Program-made: the position numbers and the translations under genes
Shown: positions 1 through 5,931 of the stretch, piece after piece
Position numbering within the stretch: the first letter of the stretch is position 1
Layout of the letters: every line of letters starts with the position of its first letter
The notes under the pieces: model-generated
Told to the model about the DNA's origin: nothing
Databases searched by the model: none
What the model saw: the letters and a program-made list of their open reading frames with translations, nothing else
Origin: Pseudomonadota bacterium
Lineage (GTDB): Bacteria > Pseudomonadota > Alphaproteobacteria > Rhizobiales > Rhizobiaceae
Assembly: GCA_023433855.1 (NCBI GenBank)
Contig: JAEYTV010000284.1
Span: 1-11,384 of the forward strand
DNA: 11,384 nucleotides
Direction: 5' to 3'

Positions 1-990
1 GTCGAGCACCGCCTTCATGTTCCGGTACTGCTCCTTGACAGTCAGCGTGTACGTGGAGCCGGGATAAGCGGCCATCACCTCCTTGGTGATCGACTCGATC
101 AGCGCTTCCTTCGCCTTCAGGCCCGCGTCCTTGAAATCACGAACGATCAGGGAAATGCTTGCCTTTTCCATGGTGCCCGAGACGCCGGTCGGGTGGATGA
201 ACCCGTCTCTGCCCCTGGTGCTTTCAGGAGCCTGGTCCTTGGGCAGCCGGTCGATAATCGCACTGGCGATGCGCACGGCATTTTCCATCTTGCCGTAGGC
301 GAAACCTGGGTGAATGGCCACGCCTTTGATGATGATCTCGACAGCATCGGCGGAGAAGGTCTCATCCTCGACCGTGCCAGCCGTTTCCCCATCCAGCGTA
401 TAGCCGAAATCAGCTCCAAGCTTGCGGAGGTCGACCTTGTCGACCCCGCGGCCAATCTCCTCATCTGGCGTGAAAAGAAGACGGATGACACCATGCTTGA
501 TGTCGGGATTGTTGATGAGGAATTCCGCTGCTGTCATGATCTCCGCGATCCCGGCCTTGTCATCGGCGCCCAGCAGCGTCGTGCCGTCGCTGGTCACGAT
601 GTCATGGCCGAACATCTCGGTGAGGATCGGATGTTCGGCAACGCGGATGACCTGGTTCGCGTCGCCGGGAAGCTGGATGTCACCGCCTCGATAGTTACGA
701 ACAATCTGCGGCTTCACGTCCGTGCCGGAAAAATCCGGAGCCGTATCCATATGGGCGCAAAAGCAGATAACCGGCACATTGTCTTTGGCGGTGGTCGCTG
801 GAATGGTGGCGTAGACGTAACCGTGCTCATCGAGATGAGCGTCATCGACGCCGATCGATACAAGTTCCTCGACCAGCAAGCGACCGAGATCCCTCTGCTT
901 GTCGGTTGATGGCTGGGTAGGCGAACTGGCGTCCGACTGGGTATCGATGACGACATAACGGAGGAATCGCTCGGTGACGCTGTCGGCCAT
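1..990 (-). CDS. pepT: Peptidase T (tripeptide aminopeptidase), C-terminus cut by window edge
   Basis: Cytosolic zinc aminopeptidase of family M20B that removes the N-terminal residue of tripeptides. The gene runs leftward from an ATG at 990, and 330 codons are visible without a stop. The family is about 410 residues long, so roughly 80 C-terminal residues, including the last metal-binding histidine, lie outside the window. Visible family marks are the metal-binding HMDTAPD (H80, D82), SDGTTLLGADDKAG (bridging Asp near 143-144), PDEEIG (catalytic and metal Glu 177-178), TLDGE (Asp 200) and IHPG at 226-229. All visible key residues are intact. No strong ribosome binding site precedes the ATG (only GGAAG, 11 nt away), but the N-terminus MADSVTERFLRYV matches the usual family start. 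It follows the two small leftward genes at 1198-1606 after a 207-bp gap and may have its own promoter there. The identification is confident. Confidence 0.93.
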   Translation of the reverse strand, partial: MADSVTERFLRYVVIDTQSDASSPTQPSTDKQRDLGRLLVEELVSIGVDDAHLDEHGYVYATIPATTAKDNVPVICFCAHMDTAPDFSGTDVKPQIVRNYRGGDIQLPGDANQVIRVAEHPILTEMFGHDIVTSDGTTLLGADDKAGIAEIMTAAEFLINNPDIKHGVIRLLFTPDEEIGRGVDKVDLRKLGADFGYTLDGETAGTVEDETFSADAVEIIIKGVAIHPGFAYGKMENAVRIASAIIDRLPKDQAPESTRGRDGFIHPTGVSGTMEKASISLIVRDFKDAGLKAKEALIESITKEVMAAYPGSTYTLTVKEQYRNMKAVLD

Positions 991-1014
991 GATTTGAACT
1001 TCCGCAAAACACGT

Positions 1015-1041
1015 ATGGAGCTTGGATTTCTAACGCTCCAT
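1015..1041. repeat. Inverted repeat upstream of pepT
   Basis: ATGGAGC (1015-1021) and GCTCCAT (1035-1041) form a perfect 7-bp inverted repeat with a 13-nt spacer, 25 bp upstream of the pepT start codon. It could be an operator half-site pair or a hairpin in the leader. I recognise no regulator for it, and a match of this size can occur by chance. Confidence 0.3.
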
Positions 1042-1149
1042 GACGCCGGAGGGAATGGGTTCGCAAGAAGATTGTGTCTTCGCCTCGCTTCGCCTTTCGT
1101 TGCCCGTCCGGCGTCAGCAGTTCCGGGAATTTTTCTAATGGAGCCGGGA

Positions 1150-1190
1150 CAAGGCGGCCTTCGCCAGGCCGCTTGGGGAATGCCGCCTTG
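1150..1190 (-). terminator. Possible hairpin terminator after the small-gene pair (no U-tract)
   Basis: CAAGGCGG (1150-1157) pairs perfectly with CCGCCTTG (1183-1190). An alternative inner stem GCGGCCT/AGGCCGC (1154-1160 with 1166-1172) has a 5-nt loop. The structure lies just after the stop of the 70-codon gene, where a terminator is expected. No run of T follows on the minus strand, so it is not a canonical intrinsic terminator. It may only stabilise the 3' end or cause partial read-through into pepT. Confidence 0.35.
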
Positions 1191-1197
1191 AACGTGC

Positions 1198-1410
1198 TCA
1201 GTTCGCGGGCCGGGTCGCGCCGCCCTTACGTTCCGATTCGTGGGTATGGTGACTGTCGTGCTCGCCACCGCCGCCGGACACCCGGCTTCGCGCTCGACCA
1301 TCACTGTCGGCTGCTGGCTTCTCTACCTTCAGAGGTGCTTTTGCATTTTCATGGGAGGCTCCAGGTCCGCCTTGCCGGATGCTCGCTGGCGTCTTTTCGG
1401 ATGTGGACAT
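1198..1410 (-). CDS. Small glycine-rich hydrophilic protein, function unknown (70 aa)
   Basis: A 70-residue protein that I cannot assign to a named family. It begins MSTSEKTPASIRQGG, contains a run of four glycines followed by EHDSHHTHES, and ends GGATRPAN. Glycine makes up 10 of 70 residues. There is no Cys or Trp, no hydrophobic stretch and no signal peptide, so it is probably soluble and disordered, resembling hydrophilin or LEA-like stress proteins in composition only. It is supported as a real gene by a good ribosome binding site, AAGGAG at 1417-1422, six bases before the ATG and overlapping the stop codon of the upstream 61-codon gene. The two genes are ten bases apart and almost certainly co-transcribed and translationally coupled. 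The stress role is inferred from composition and from the promoter upstream of the pair. Confidence 0.68.
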   Translation of the reverse strand: MSTSEKTPASIRQGGPGASHENAKAPLKVEKPAADSDGRARSRVSGGGGEHDSHHTHESERKGGATRPAN

Positions 1411-1420
1411 AGGTCGCTCC

Positions 1421-1606
1421 TTATCGGTCCTGCTGATAACCTTGATTTGTCGTGTTCACCTTGCTGTTGCCCTGCTGGCCCTGCTTGTCGAAGTTCTTGC
1501 TCTGGGGATCTGTCGCCTGCTCTTCACCACTTGCAGCTCTTCCAGGCTCACCTGTCCCCTTAGGGCTTCGATTCTGGTCCGGAACGGGGGGAAGTCTGCT
1601 GTTCAT
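1421..1606 (-). CDS. Small conserved hydrophilic protein, function unknown (61 aa, NQGYQQDR tail)
   Basis: A 61-residue protein beginning MNSRLPPVPDQNRSPKG and ending NTTNQGYQQDR. From memory this layout, with a PPVP..NRSPKG start and a TNQGYQQDR end, recurs in hypothetical proteins of rhizobia; I could not check this. It has seven glycines and nine glutamines, no Cys, no Trp and no membrane segment, so it is likely disordered and cytosolic. Start choice is supported by GAGGAG at 1613-1618, six bases before the ATG. The upstream region has a GGAAC-N16-TGTT element on this strand, suggesting control by the EcfG/RpoE2 general stress sigma factor. It is the first gene of a two-gene unit with the 70-codon gene that follows. 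A hydrophilin-like protective role is an inference only. Confidence 0.8.
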   Translation of the reverse strand: MNSRLPPVPDQNRSPKGTGEPGRAASGEEQATDPQSKNFDKQGQQGNSKVNTTNQGYQQDR

Positions 1607-1639
1607 CGGATGCTCCTCTCATTTGGCTCCTGTCTGGCT

Positions 1640-1664
1640 AACAGTCGAAGCGCCGAGCCGTTCC
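1640..1664 (-). promoter_or_regulatory. EcfG/RpoE2-like promoter for the small-gene pair
   Basis: On the minus strand, GGAAC (1660-1664) is followed by exactly 16 nt and TGTT (1640-1643). The known alphaproteobacterial EcfG consensus is GGAAC-N16/17-CGTT, so there is one mismatch. Transcription would start near 1633, giving a leader of about 25-30 nt containing the GAGGAG ribosome binding site. Confidence 0.6.
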
Positions 1665-1673
1665 AACTCGTCA

Positions 1674-1698
1674 GGAACCGCAGCGGCGTTTCAACGTT
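1674..1698 (+). promoter_or_regulatory. EcfG/RpoE2-like promoter for the alpha-glucosidase
   Basis: GGAAC (1674-1678), exactly 16 nt, then CGTT (1695-1698): a full match to the EcfG general-stress sigma consensus of alphaproteobacteria. The site lies 36 bp before the glucosidase ATG, leaving room for a start site near 1705 and the AGGAGG ribosome binding site at 1721-1726. Its GGAAC box faces the oppositely oriented GGAAC of the small-gene promoter nine bases away. Confidence 0.72.
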
Positions 1699-1734
1699 CG
1701 CAACAGCGGATCCGCTTAGCAGGAGGGACGTTTC

Positions 1735-3444
1735 ATGAGCGCATTGACCGGCCAGTCCACAATCGGCATCGACCGGCCAGCAGCTCCGTCCGTCGAGCGC
1801 AAGTGGTGGCATACCGCGACGATCTATCAGATCTACCCCCGAAGCTTCTGCGACCTGAACGGAGATGGCATCGGCGACCTGCCGGGCATCACCTCCAAGC
1901 TCGATTATCTGAAGAAGCTCGGCATCGACATCATCTGGCTGTCGCCGATCTACAAGTCGCCCATGGACGACAACGGCTACGACATTTCCGACTATCAGGA
2001 TATCGCCCCGGAATTCGGCACATTGGCCGATTTCGACCACCTCGTTGCCGAAGCCAGACGCCGAGGCATTGGCATCATGCTCGATCTCGTCGTCAATCAC
2101 ACCTCCGACGAACATCCCTGGTTCGTGGAATCGCGGAAGGGGCCGGGAAATGCCTATCGCGATTTCTACATCTGGAGGAAAGCCGCCGCAGACGGGGGAC
2201 CTCCAAACAGCCTGATGTCCTCGTTCGGCGGCCCGGCGTGGAGTCTCGACACCCAAACTGGCGAATATTATCTGCATATGTTTTCCCGACGCCAGCCGGA
2301 TCTGAACTGGGAAAATCCCGAGGTTCGCCGGGAAATCTACAAAATGATGAACTGGTGGCTGGAACGGGGGATCGCCGGTTTCCGCATGGACGTCATCGAC
2401 TATATCGGCAAGCAGGTGGACCAGGAACTCGTCAAGGACGGCCCCCACCTGCACGAATATCTGCAAGAGATGAACAGGGAGACTTTCGGGCACCGCAACA
2501 TCGTTACCGTGGGAGAATGCTGGAGCGCGACGCCTGGTTCGGCGCTTCTTTACACAGGTCGACACCGCGACGAGCTTTCGATGGTCTTTCAGTTCGAGCA
2601 TGTTACCCAGCAGTGGGACGAAGTGTATGGGAAATGGCGGGTCAAACCCTTCGACCTCGTGAAACTCAAGGCCATACTCGGCAAGTGGCAATATGCCTTG
2701 TCGGATGACGGGTGGAACTCGTTGTTCTGGGGCAATCATGACTTGCCTCGAGCCGTCTCTGCCTATGGGAACGTAGCCGGTTACCATCAGCAGTCAGCCA
2801 AGATGCTGGCTACGGTGTTGCACCTCATGAAAGGCACGCCCTTCGTCTATCAGGGTGAAGAGATAGGAATGACCAATGCGCCCTTCAGAGCGATAGAGCA
2901 ATATCGCGACATCGAAACACTGAACATGCACCGCTTGCATGTGGAAGCGGGCCTCTCCCCTGAGGAGTTCATCAAGGGCGCCAACCAAAGCGCGCGAGAT
3001 AACGCCCGCACCCCAATGCAATGGAGCTCCGCCCCGTATGGCGGCTTCTCGACGGCTGTTCCCTGGATCGAAGTCAATCCCAACTATGCCACCATCAACG
3101 CGGAAGCGGCAATGACCGACGAGCGCTCCATCTGGAACCACTATCGCCGGCTCATAACGCTTCGCAAGACCCATCCGGTGATCGTCTATGGCCTTTACCA
3201 GTCCTGGTTGGACCAGCATCCGGACGTCTTCGTGTATTCGCGCACGCTGGGCGAGAACCGGCTGCTCGTGATCGGGAGCTTCTCCGCCAACGAGGTTGCA
3301 CTTACCCGGCCGAACGAGCTGAAGATGAGCGGACAGTGCCTGATCTCGAATTATGAACCCGTAACGTCCCTCGGAGATGAGATCCACCTCAAGCCCTACG
3401 AAGCATTTGCTCTTCTGTGCGATACCCCGATCCCTTCACCCTAA
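1735..3444 (+). CDS. GH13 alpha-glucosidase, oligo-1,6-glucosidase type
   Basis: A 569-residue intracellular glycoside hydrolase of family 13 that releases glucose from the non-reducing end of alpha-glucosides. The (beta/alpha)8 barrel starts at about residue 26 (IYQIYPRSFCD). The usual metal-loop motif DLNGDGIGDL is at 40-49 and region I DLVVNH at 117-122. Region II GFRMDVID carries the nucleophile D219, region III VTVGECW the acid/base E261, and region IV FWGNHD the transition-state stabiliser D336. The residue after the nucleophile is Val (220). In characterised GH13 glucosidases Val here goes with alpha-1,6 preference and Thr with alpha-1,4, so isomaltose-type substrates are inferred. RRQPDLNWENPEVR (185-198) is also typical. 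No signal peptide is seen. AGGAGG (1721-1726), eight bases before the ATG, is a strong ribosome binding site. No sugar transporter is adjacent, so it is not a classic agl operon. An EcfG-like promoter precedes it, and its 3' end overlaps the opposite metal ATPase gene by 56 bp. Sucrose or trehalulose activity cannot be excluded. Confidence 0.92.
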   Translation: MSALTGQSTIGIDRPAAPSVERKWWHTATIYQIYPRSFCDLNGDGIGDLPGITSKLDYLKKLGIDIIWLSPIYKSPMDDNGYDISDYQDIAPEFGTLADFDHLVAEARRRGIGIMLDLVVNHTSDEHPWFVESRKGPGNAYRDFYIWRKAAADGGPPNSLMSSFGGPAWSLDTQTGEYYLHMFSRRQPDLNWENPEVRREIYKMMNWWLERGIAGFRMDVIDYIGKQVDQELVKDGPHLHEYLQEMNRETFGHRNIVTVGECWSATPGSALLYTGRHRDELSMVFQFEHVTQQWDEVYGKWRVKPFDLVKLKAILGKWQYALSDDGWNSLFWGNHDLPRAVSAYGNVAGYHQQSAKMLATVLHLMKGTPFVYQGEEIGMTNAPFRAIEQYRDIETLNMHRLHVEAGLSPEEFIKGANQSARDNARTPMQWSSAPYGGFSTAVPWIEVNPNYATINAEAAMTDERSIWNHYRRLITLRKTHPVIVYGLYQSWLDQHPDVFVYSRTLGENRLLVIGSFSANEVALTRPNELKMSGQCLISNYEPVTSLGDEIHLKPYEAFALLCDTPIPSP

Positions 3445-5665
3445 GCAGCCTCAGCGCATTGATCGTTACCAACACCGTGGCCCCCGTATCGGCGAGGATC
3501 GCGGGCCAGAGCCCGGTGATGCCGACGACGGTCGTCACCAGGAACACCGCCTTCAGGCCGAGCGCGATGGTGATGTTTTGATGGATATTGCGCATCGTCC
3601 TTTTCGACAGCTCGATCAGGGCGCCGATGTCTCCGACGCGACCGTGCAGCACGGCCGCATCCGCCGTCTCCAGGGCCACGTCCGTGGCGCCGCCCATGGC
3701 GATGCCGACATCAGCTGCCGCAAGCGCCGGCGCGTCGTTGATGCCGTCACCCACCTTCCCAACCACCAGGCCATCACGCTTCATCTCCTCGACGATCCTC
3801 TGCTTATCCTCCGGCATCAGCTCGGCGGAGACCTCGATCCCGAGCTCTTTCCCAATGGCGTTTGCCGTGCGGGCGTTGTCGCCCGTCAGCATCACGGTCC
3901 TGAGACCAGCGTCCGACAGGGCCTTTAGGCCCGCCTTCGCGTCAGGGCGCGGTTCGTCGCGCATGGCGACAGCACCGGCAAGAACGCCACCGACGAGCAG
4001 CACGGATACCGTCTTTCCTTCGTCGTTGAGGCTGGCGATCCGGCGGGAATGGGCCATCGGCACGGTTACACGCTCGGCGGCGGCTTTGGGCGAGCCGAGG
4101 AAAACCTCCTGCCCCTCCACATTCCCGGTTACGCCCTTGCCACCCAGCGCCCTGGCATCGGCAGCAGCAGGGATGTCCAACTTGTCCTCGGCGGCCTTTG
4201 AAAGGATCGCAACGGCGAGCGGGTGACTGGAGCCCGTCTCAAGGGCTGCCGCGATGCGAAGCACGTCCTCCGCATTGCGCTCGAAGCCGATTACGTCGGT
4301 CACCTGCGGCTTCCCAGCGGTCAACGTACCGGTCTTGTCGAACGCCATGGCCGTCACTTTTCCGACTCGCTCCAGAACGGCGCCGCCCTTCAGCAGGAGG
4401 CCGCGGCGGGCGCCGGACGAAAGCGATGCGGCGATCGCGGCCGGCGTGGAGATCACCAGCGCGCAAGGGCAGCCGATCAAGAGGATGGCAAGCCCCTTGT
4501 AGATCCATTCGCCCCAGTCCGCCCCGATCAGCAACGGTGGCAGGATGGCGACGATTGCCGCGACGGCGACCACGCCGGGCGTGTAATAACGTGAGAAACG
4601 CTCGATGAACCGTTCGGTGGGCGCCTTCTTCTCCTGCGCTTCCTCCACGAGCCGCACGACGCGGGCGATCGTATTGTCGTGTGCGGACGCAGTAACACGC
4701 ACACGAAGGGCCCCGTCGCCATTGATCGTACCGGCGAAGACGGGAGCGTCGACGGTCTTGGCGACGGGCGTGCTCTCGCCCGTCACCGGCGCCTCGTCGA
4801 TCGAACTCTCGCCGGCGATGATTACGCCATCGGCCGAGATGCGGTCTCCCGGCCGCACAAGAATGACCGATCCGACCGCGAGGCTTTCCGCCGGAACTTC
4901 GCGGGTACGGACACCCACCTCCAGCAGCGCCGTTTTGGGCAGCAGCGCCGTCAGGCTCTGGATGCTTTGCCGCGCCCGCCCGGCTGCAACACCTTCCAGC
5001 AGTTCCCCGACGAGGAAGAGGAAGACCACGGCCGCGGCTTCCTCGGATGCATTGATGACCACTGCGCCAACCGCTGCAATTGTCATCAGCATTTCGATGG
5101 AGAACGGCGTGCCGGCAATGGCTGCCATGATGGCCCGGCGCGCAATCGGGATCAGACCGATCAGCATGACGGCGGTAAAGATATACGCATCATAAGCCGG
5201 CAGGAGATGGCCGATGCCATAGGCAATCACCAGGGCGAGGCCGGTGAAAATGGTCAGACGGCCCTTGGAAGACTCCCACCAGGGTCCTTCCATCCGTTCA
5301 TGGTGATGGCCATGCAGACGTTCGATCCCGGCTTGATCGTGACCGGAATGATCGTGAGGTGCGTGATTGTGGGCGCCGTCGTGGTGGTCATGACTGCCTT
5401 TGTCCCCTGCCGGAGAAACCGACAGCCCAACGCGCGTCGGCTCTTTAACGAGCGCTGTCAGCGGATATCCAAGCCCGGCAACCTTCTTCTCGACAGCGGA
5501 AAGATAGCAAGAACCGTCATGCGTCACCGTCATTGTGCCCGAGGCGACCGACACTGACACGTCCTCAACGCCCGGCATGCGGCGCACCGCAGTGTCGATC
5601 TTGGTCGCACAACTGGCGCAATCCATTCCGCCAACCTTGTAGCGGATCTGATTTGTCGCTGCCAT
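3389..5665 (-). CDS. zntA: Zn/Cd/Pb-exporting P1B-type ATPase (ZntA/CadA family)
   Basis: A 758-residue inner-membrane pump that exports divalent soft metals using ATP. Domains in order: an N-terminal metal-binding HMA domain with GMDCASC (13-19); a His-rich linker (about 92-123, many HDH/HNH repeats); transmembrane helices from about 136 in the usual P1B pattern; actuator TGES (295-298); CPC in helix 6 (399-401); phosphorylation site DKTGTLT with D443; SSHPL (479-483); LTGDN (593-597); hinge GDGINDAP (639-646). K705 and the DTG at 726-728 in the last two helices are the P1B-2 signature that separates Zn/Cd/Pb pumps from copper pumps. GGAG eight bases before the ATG (complement of 5674-5677) supports the start. 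A MerR-type promoter lies just upstream. The tail after LRLLRVK (741-758) is encoded antisense to the end of the glucosidase gene. The exact metal preference (Zn, Cd or Pb) cannot be read from sequence. Confidence 0.95.
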   Translation of the reverse strand: MAATNQIRYKVGGMDCASCATKIDTAVRRMPGVEDVSVSVASGTMTVTHDGSCYLSAVEKKVAGLGYPLTALVKEPTRVGLSVSPAGDKGSHDHHDGAHNHAPHDHSGHDQAGIERLHGHHHERMEGPWWESSKGRLTIFTGLALVIAYGIGHLLPAYDAYIFTAVMLIGLIPIARRAIMAAIAGTPFSIEMLMTIAAVGAVVINASEEAAAVVFLFLVGELLEGVAAGRARQSIQSLTALLPKTALLEVGVRTREVPAESLAVGSVILVRPGDRISADGVIIAGESSIDEAPVTGESTPVAKTVDAPVFAGTINGDGALRVRVTASAHDNTIARVVRLVEEAQEKKAPTERFIERFSRYYTPGVVAVAAIVAILPPLLIGADWGEWIYKGLAILLIGCPCALVISTPAAIAASLSSGARRGLLLKGGAVLERVGKVTAMAFDKTGTLTAGKPQVTDVIGFERNAEDVLRIAAALETGSSHPLAVAILSKAAEDKLDIPAAADARALGGKGVTGNVEGQEVFLGSPKAAAERVTVPMAHSRRIASLNDEGKTVSVLLVGGVLAGAVAMRDEPRPDAKAGLKALSDAGLRTVMLTGDNARTANAIGKELGIEVSAELMPEDKQRIVEEMKRDGLVVGKVGDGINDAPALAAADVGIAMGGATDVALETADAAVLHGRVGDIGALIELSKRTMRNIHQNITIALGLKAVFLVTTVVGITGLWPAILADTGATVLVTINALRLLRVKGSGYRTEEQMLRRA

Positions 5666-5702
5666 GTCACTTTCTCCGCTTTCCTAGCGCATCGCCGCGA
5701 CC

Positions 5703-5733
5703 TTTCTAGGACCTCTAGCCACTAGAGGTGCAA
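5703..5733 (-). promoter_or_regulatory. MerR-family metal-responsive promoter and operator of zntA
   Basis: On the minus strand a -35 TTGCAC (5728-5733) and a -10 TAGAAA (5703-5708) are separated by 19 bp, longer than the usual 17. An uninterrupted palindrome, ACCTCTAG-CCA-CTAGAGGT (5711-5729), sits between and over them. A 19-20 bp spacer with a central dyad is the hallmark of promoters activated by MerR-family sensors by DNA untwisting, and CTAG-rich arms are known from ZntR/CadR/PbrR targets. The start site would be near 5696, about 30 nt before the zntA ATG. No MerR-family gene lies in the window, so the regulator must be encoded elsewhere. Confidence 0.85.
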
Positions 5734-5791
5734 GAGGAGTTCGTCGAAAAAAATCGCTGGCGGCATGGGCCACATTTCGGTAAGTCTGAAC

Positions 5792-5876
5792 GCAGACAGG
5801 GGCGTCCGGCGAAAGTCGGGCTGAGAAGTACCCTTTGAACCTGAACCAGATCATGCTGGCGGAGGGAGTCGTCCGG
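5792..5876 (+). ncRNA. TPP riboswitch (thi box) of thiMED
   Basis: The leader contains the conserved thi-box core. AGGGGCGTCC is followed by the stem CCGGC-gaaa-GTCGG, CTGAGA (5821-5826), ACCC, the invariant TTTGAACCTGA, the stem CCAG-atcatg-CTGG, and a closing GGAGGGAGTC that pairs with the 5' GAC. The aptamer binds thiamine pyrophosphate and, when occupied, lowers expression of the downstream genes. It begins 139 bp and ends 55 bp before the thiM start, in the right orientation. The exact ends of the outer stem are approximate. Confidence 0.95.
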
Positions 5877-5900
5877 GCCTTCTTGCACGCTTTGCCCTAA

Positions 5901-5922
5901 CGCCTGCCGCCGCCGTAAGGCG
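5901..5922 (+). promoter_or_regulatory. Probable SD-sequestering hairpin (riboswitch expression platform)
   Basis: CGCC-GTAA-GGCG (5911-5922) folds into a 4-bp stem with a GNRA-type tetraloop and includes AAGG (5917-5920), the only Shine-Dalgarno-like bases before the thiM ATG at 5932. A competing stem, CGCCT (5901-5905) with AGGCG (5918-5922), covers the same bases. No terminator with a T-run is seen between aptamer and gene. Control at translation initiation is therefore inferred, as is common for TPP riboswitches in proteobacteria. Confidence 0.55.
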
Positions 5923-5931
5923 AGACCGCAG

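Noticed and set aside
193..909. Rightward ORF of 238 codons
   Set aside because: It is antisense to the well-supported peptidase T frame, matches no family I know, and is explained by GC-rich codon bias.
714..1304. Leftward ORF of 196 codons
   Set aside because: It overlaps the pepT 5' half in another frame and the 3' part of the 70-codon gene. Its Arg/Pro/Ser-rich composition is typical of a shadow frame.
1581..1605. A further GGAAC box on the plus strand
   Set aside because: It lies inside the 61-codon gene and is followed at 16 nt by TTCA, not CGTT, so it is not an EcfG promoter.
1379..1738. Rightward ORF of 119 codons with a hydrophobic N-terminal half
   Set aside because: The hydrophobicity is the expected antisense image of the hydrophilic small genes. 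It has no ribosome binding site and runs over the divergent promoters.
1452..2787. Long ORFs overlapping the glucosidase: 1452-2708 rightward and 1603-2787 leftward
   Set aside because: The GH13 frame has all catalytic motifs and a strong ribosome binding site. These are out-of-frame or antisense shadows with no recognisable domain.
2794..3387. Leftward ORF of 197 codons abutting the zntA stop
   Set aside because: It is antisense to the conserved C-terminal half of the glucosidase and shows no family resemblance.
4679..5557. Rightward ORF of 292 codons inside zntA
   Set aside because: It is antisense to the P-type ATPase N-terminal half and has an improbable Arg/Asp/His-rich composition.
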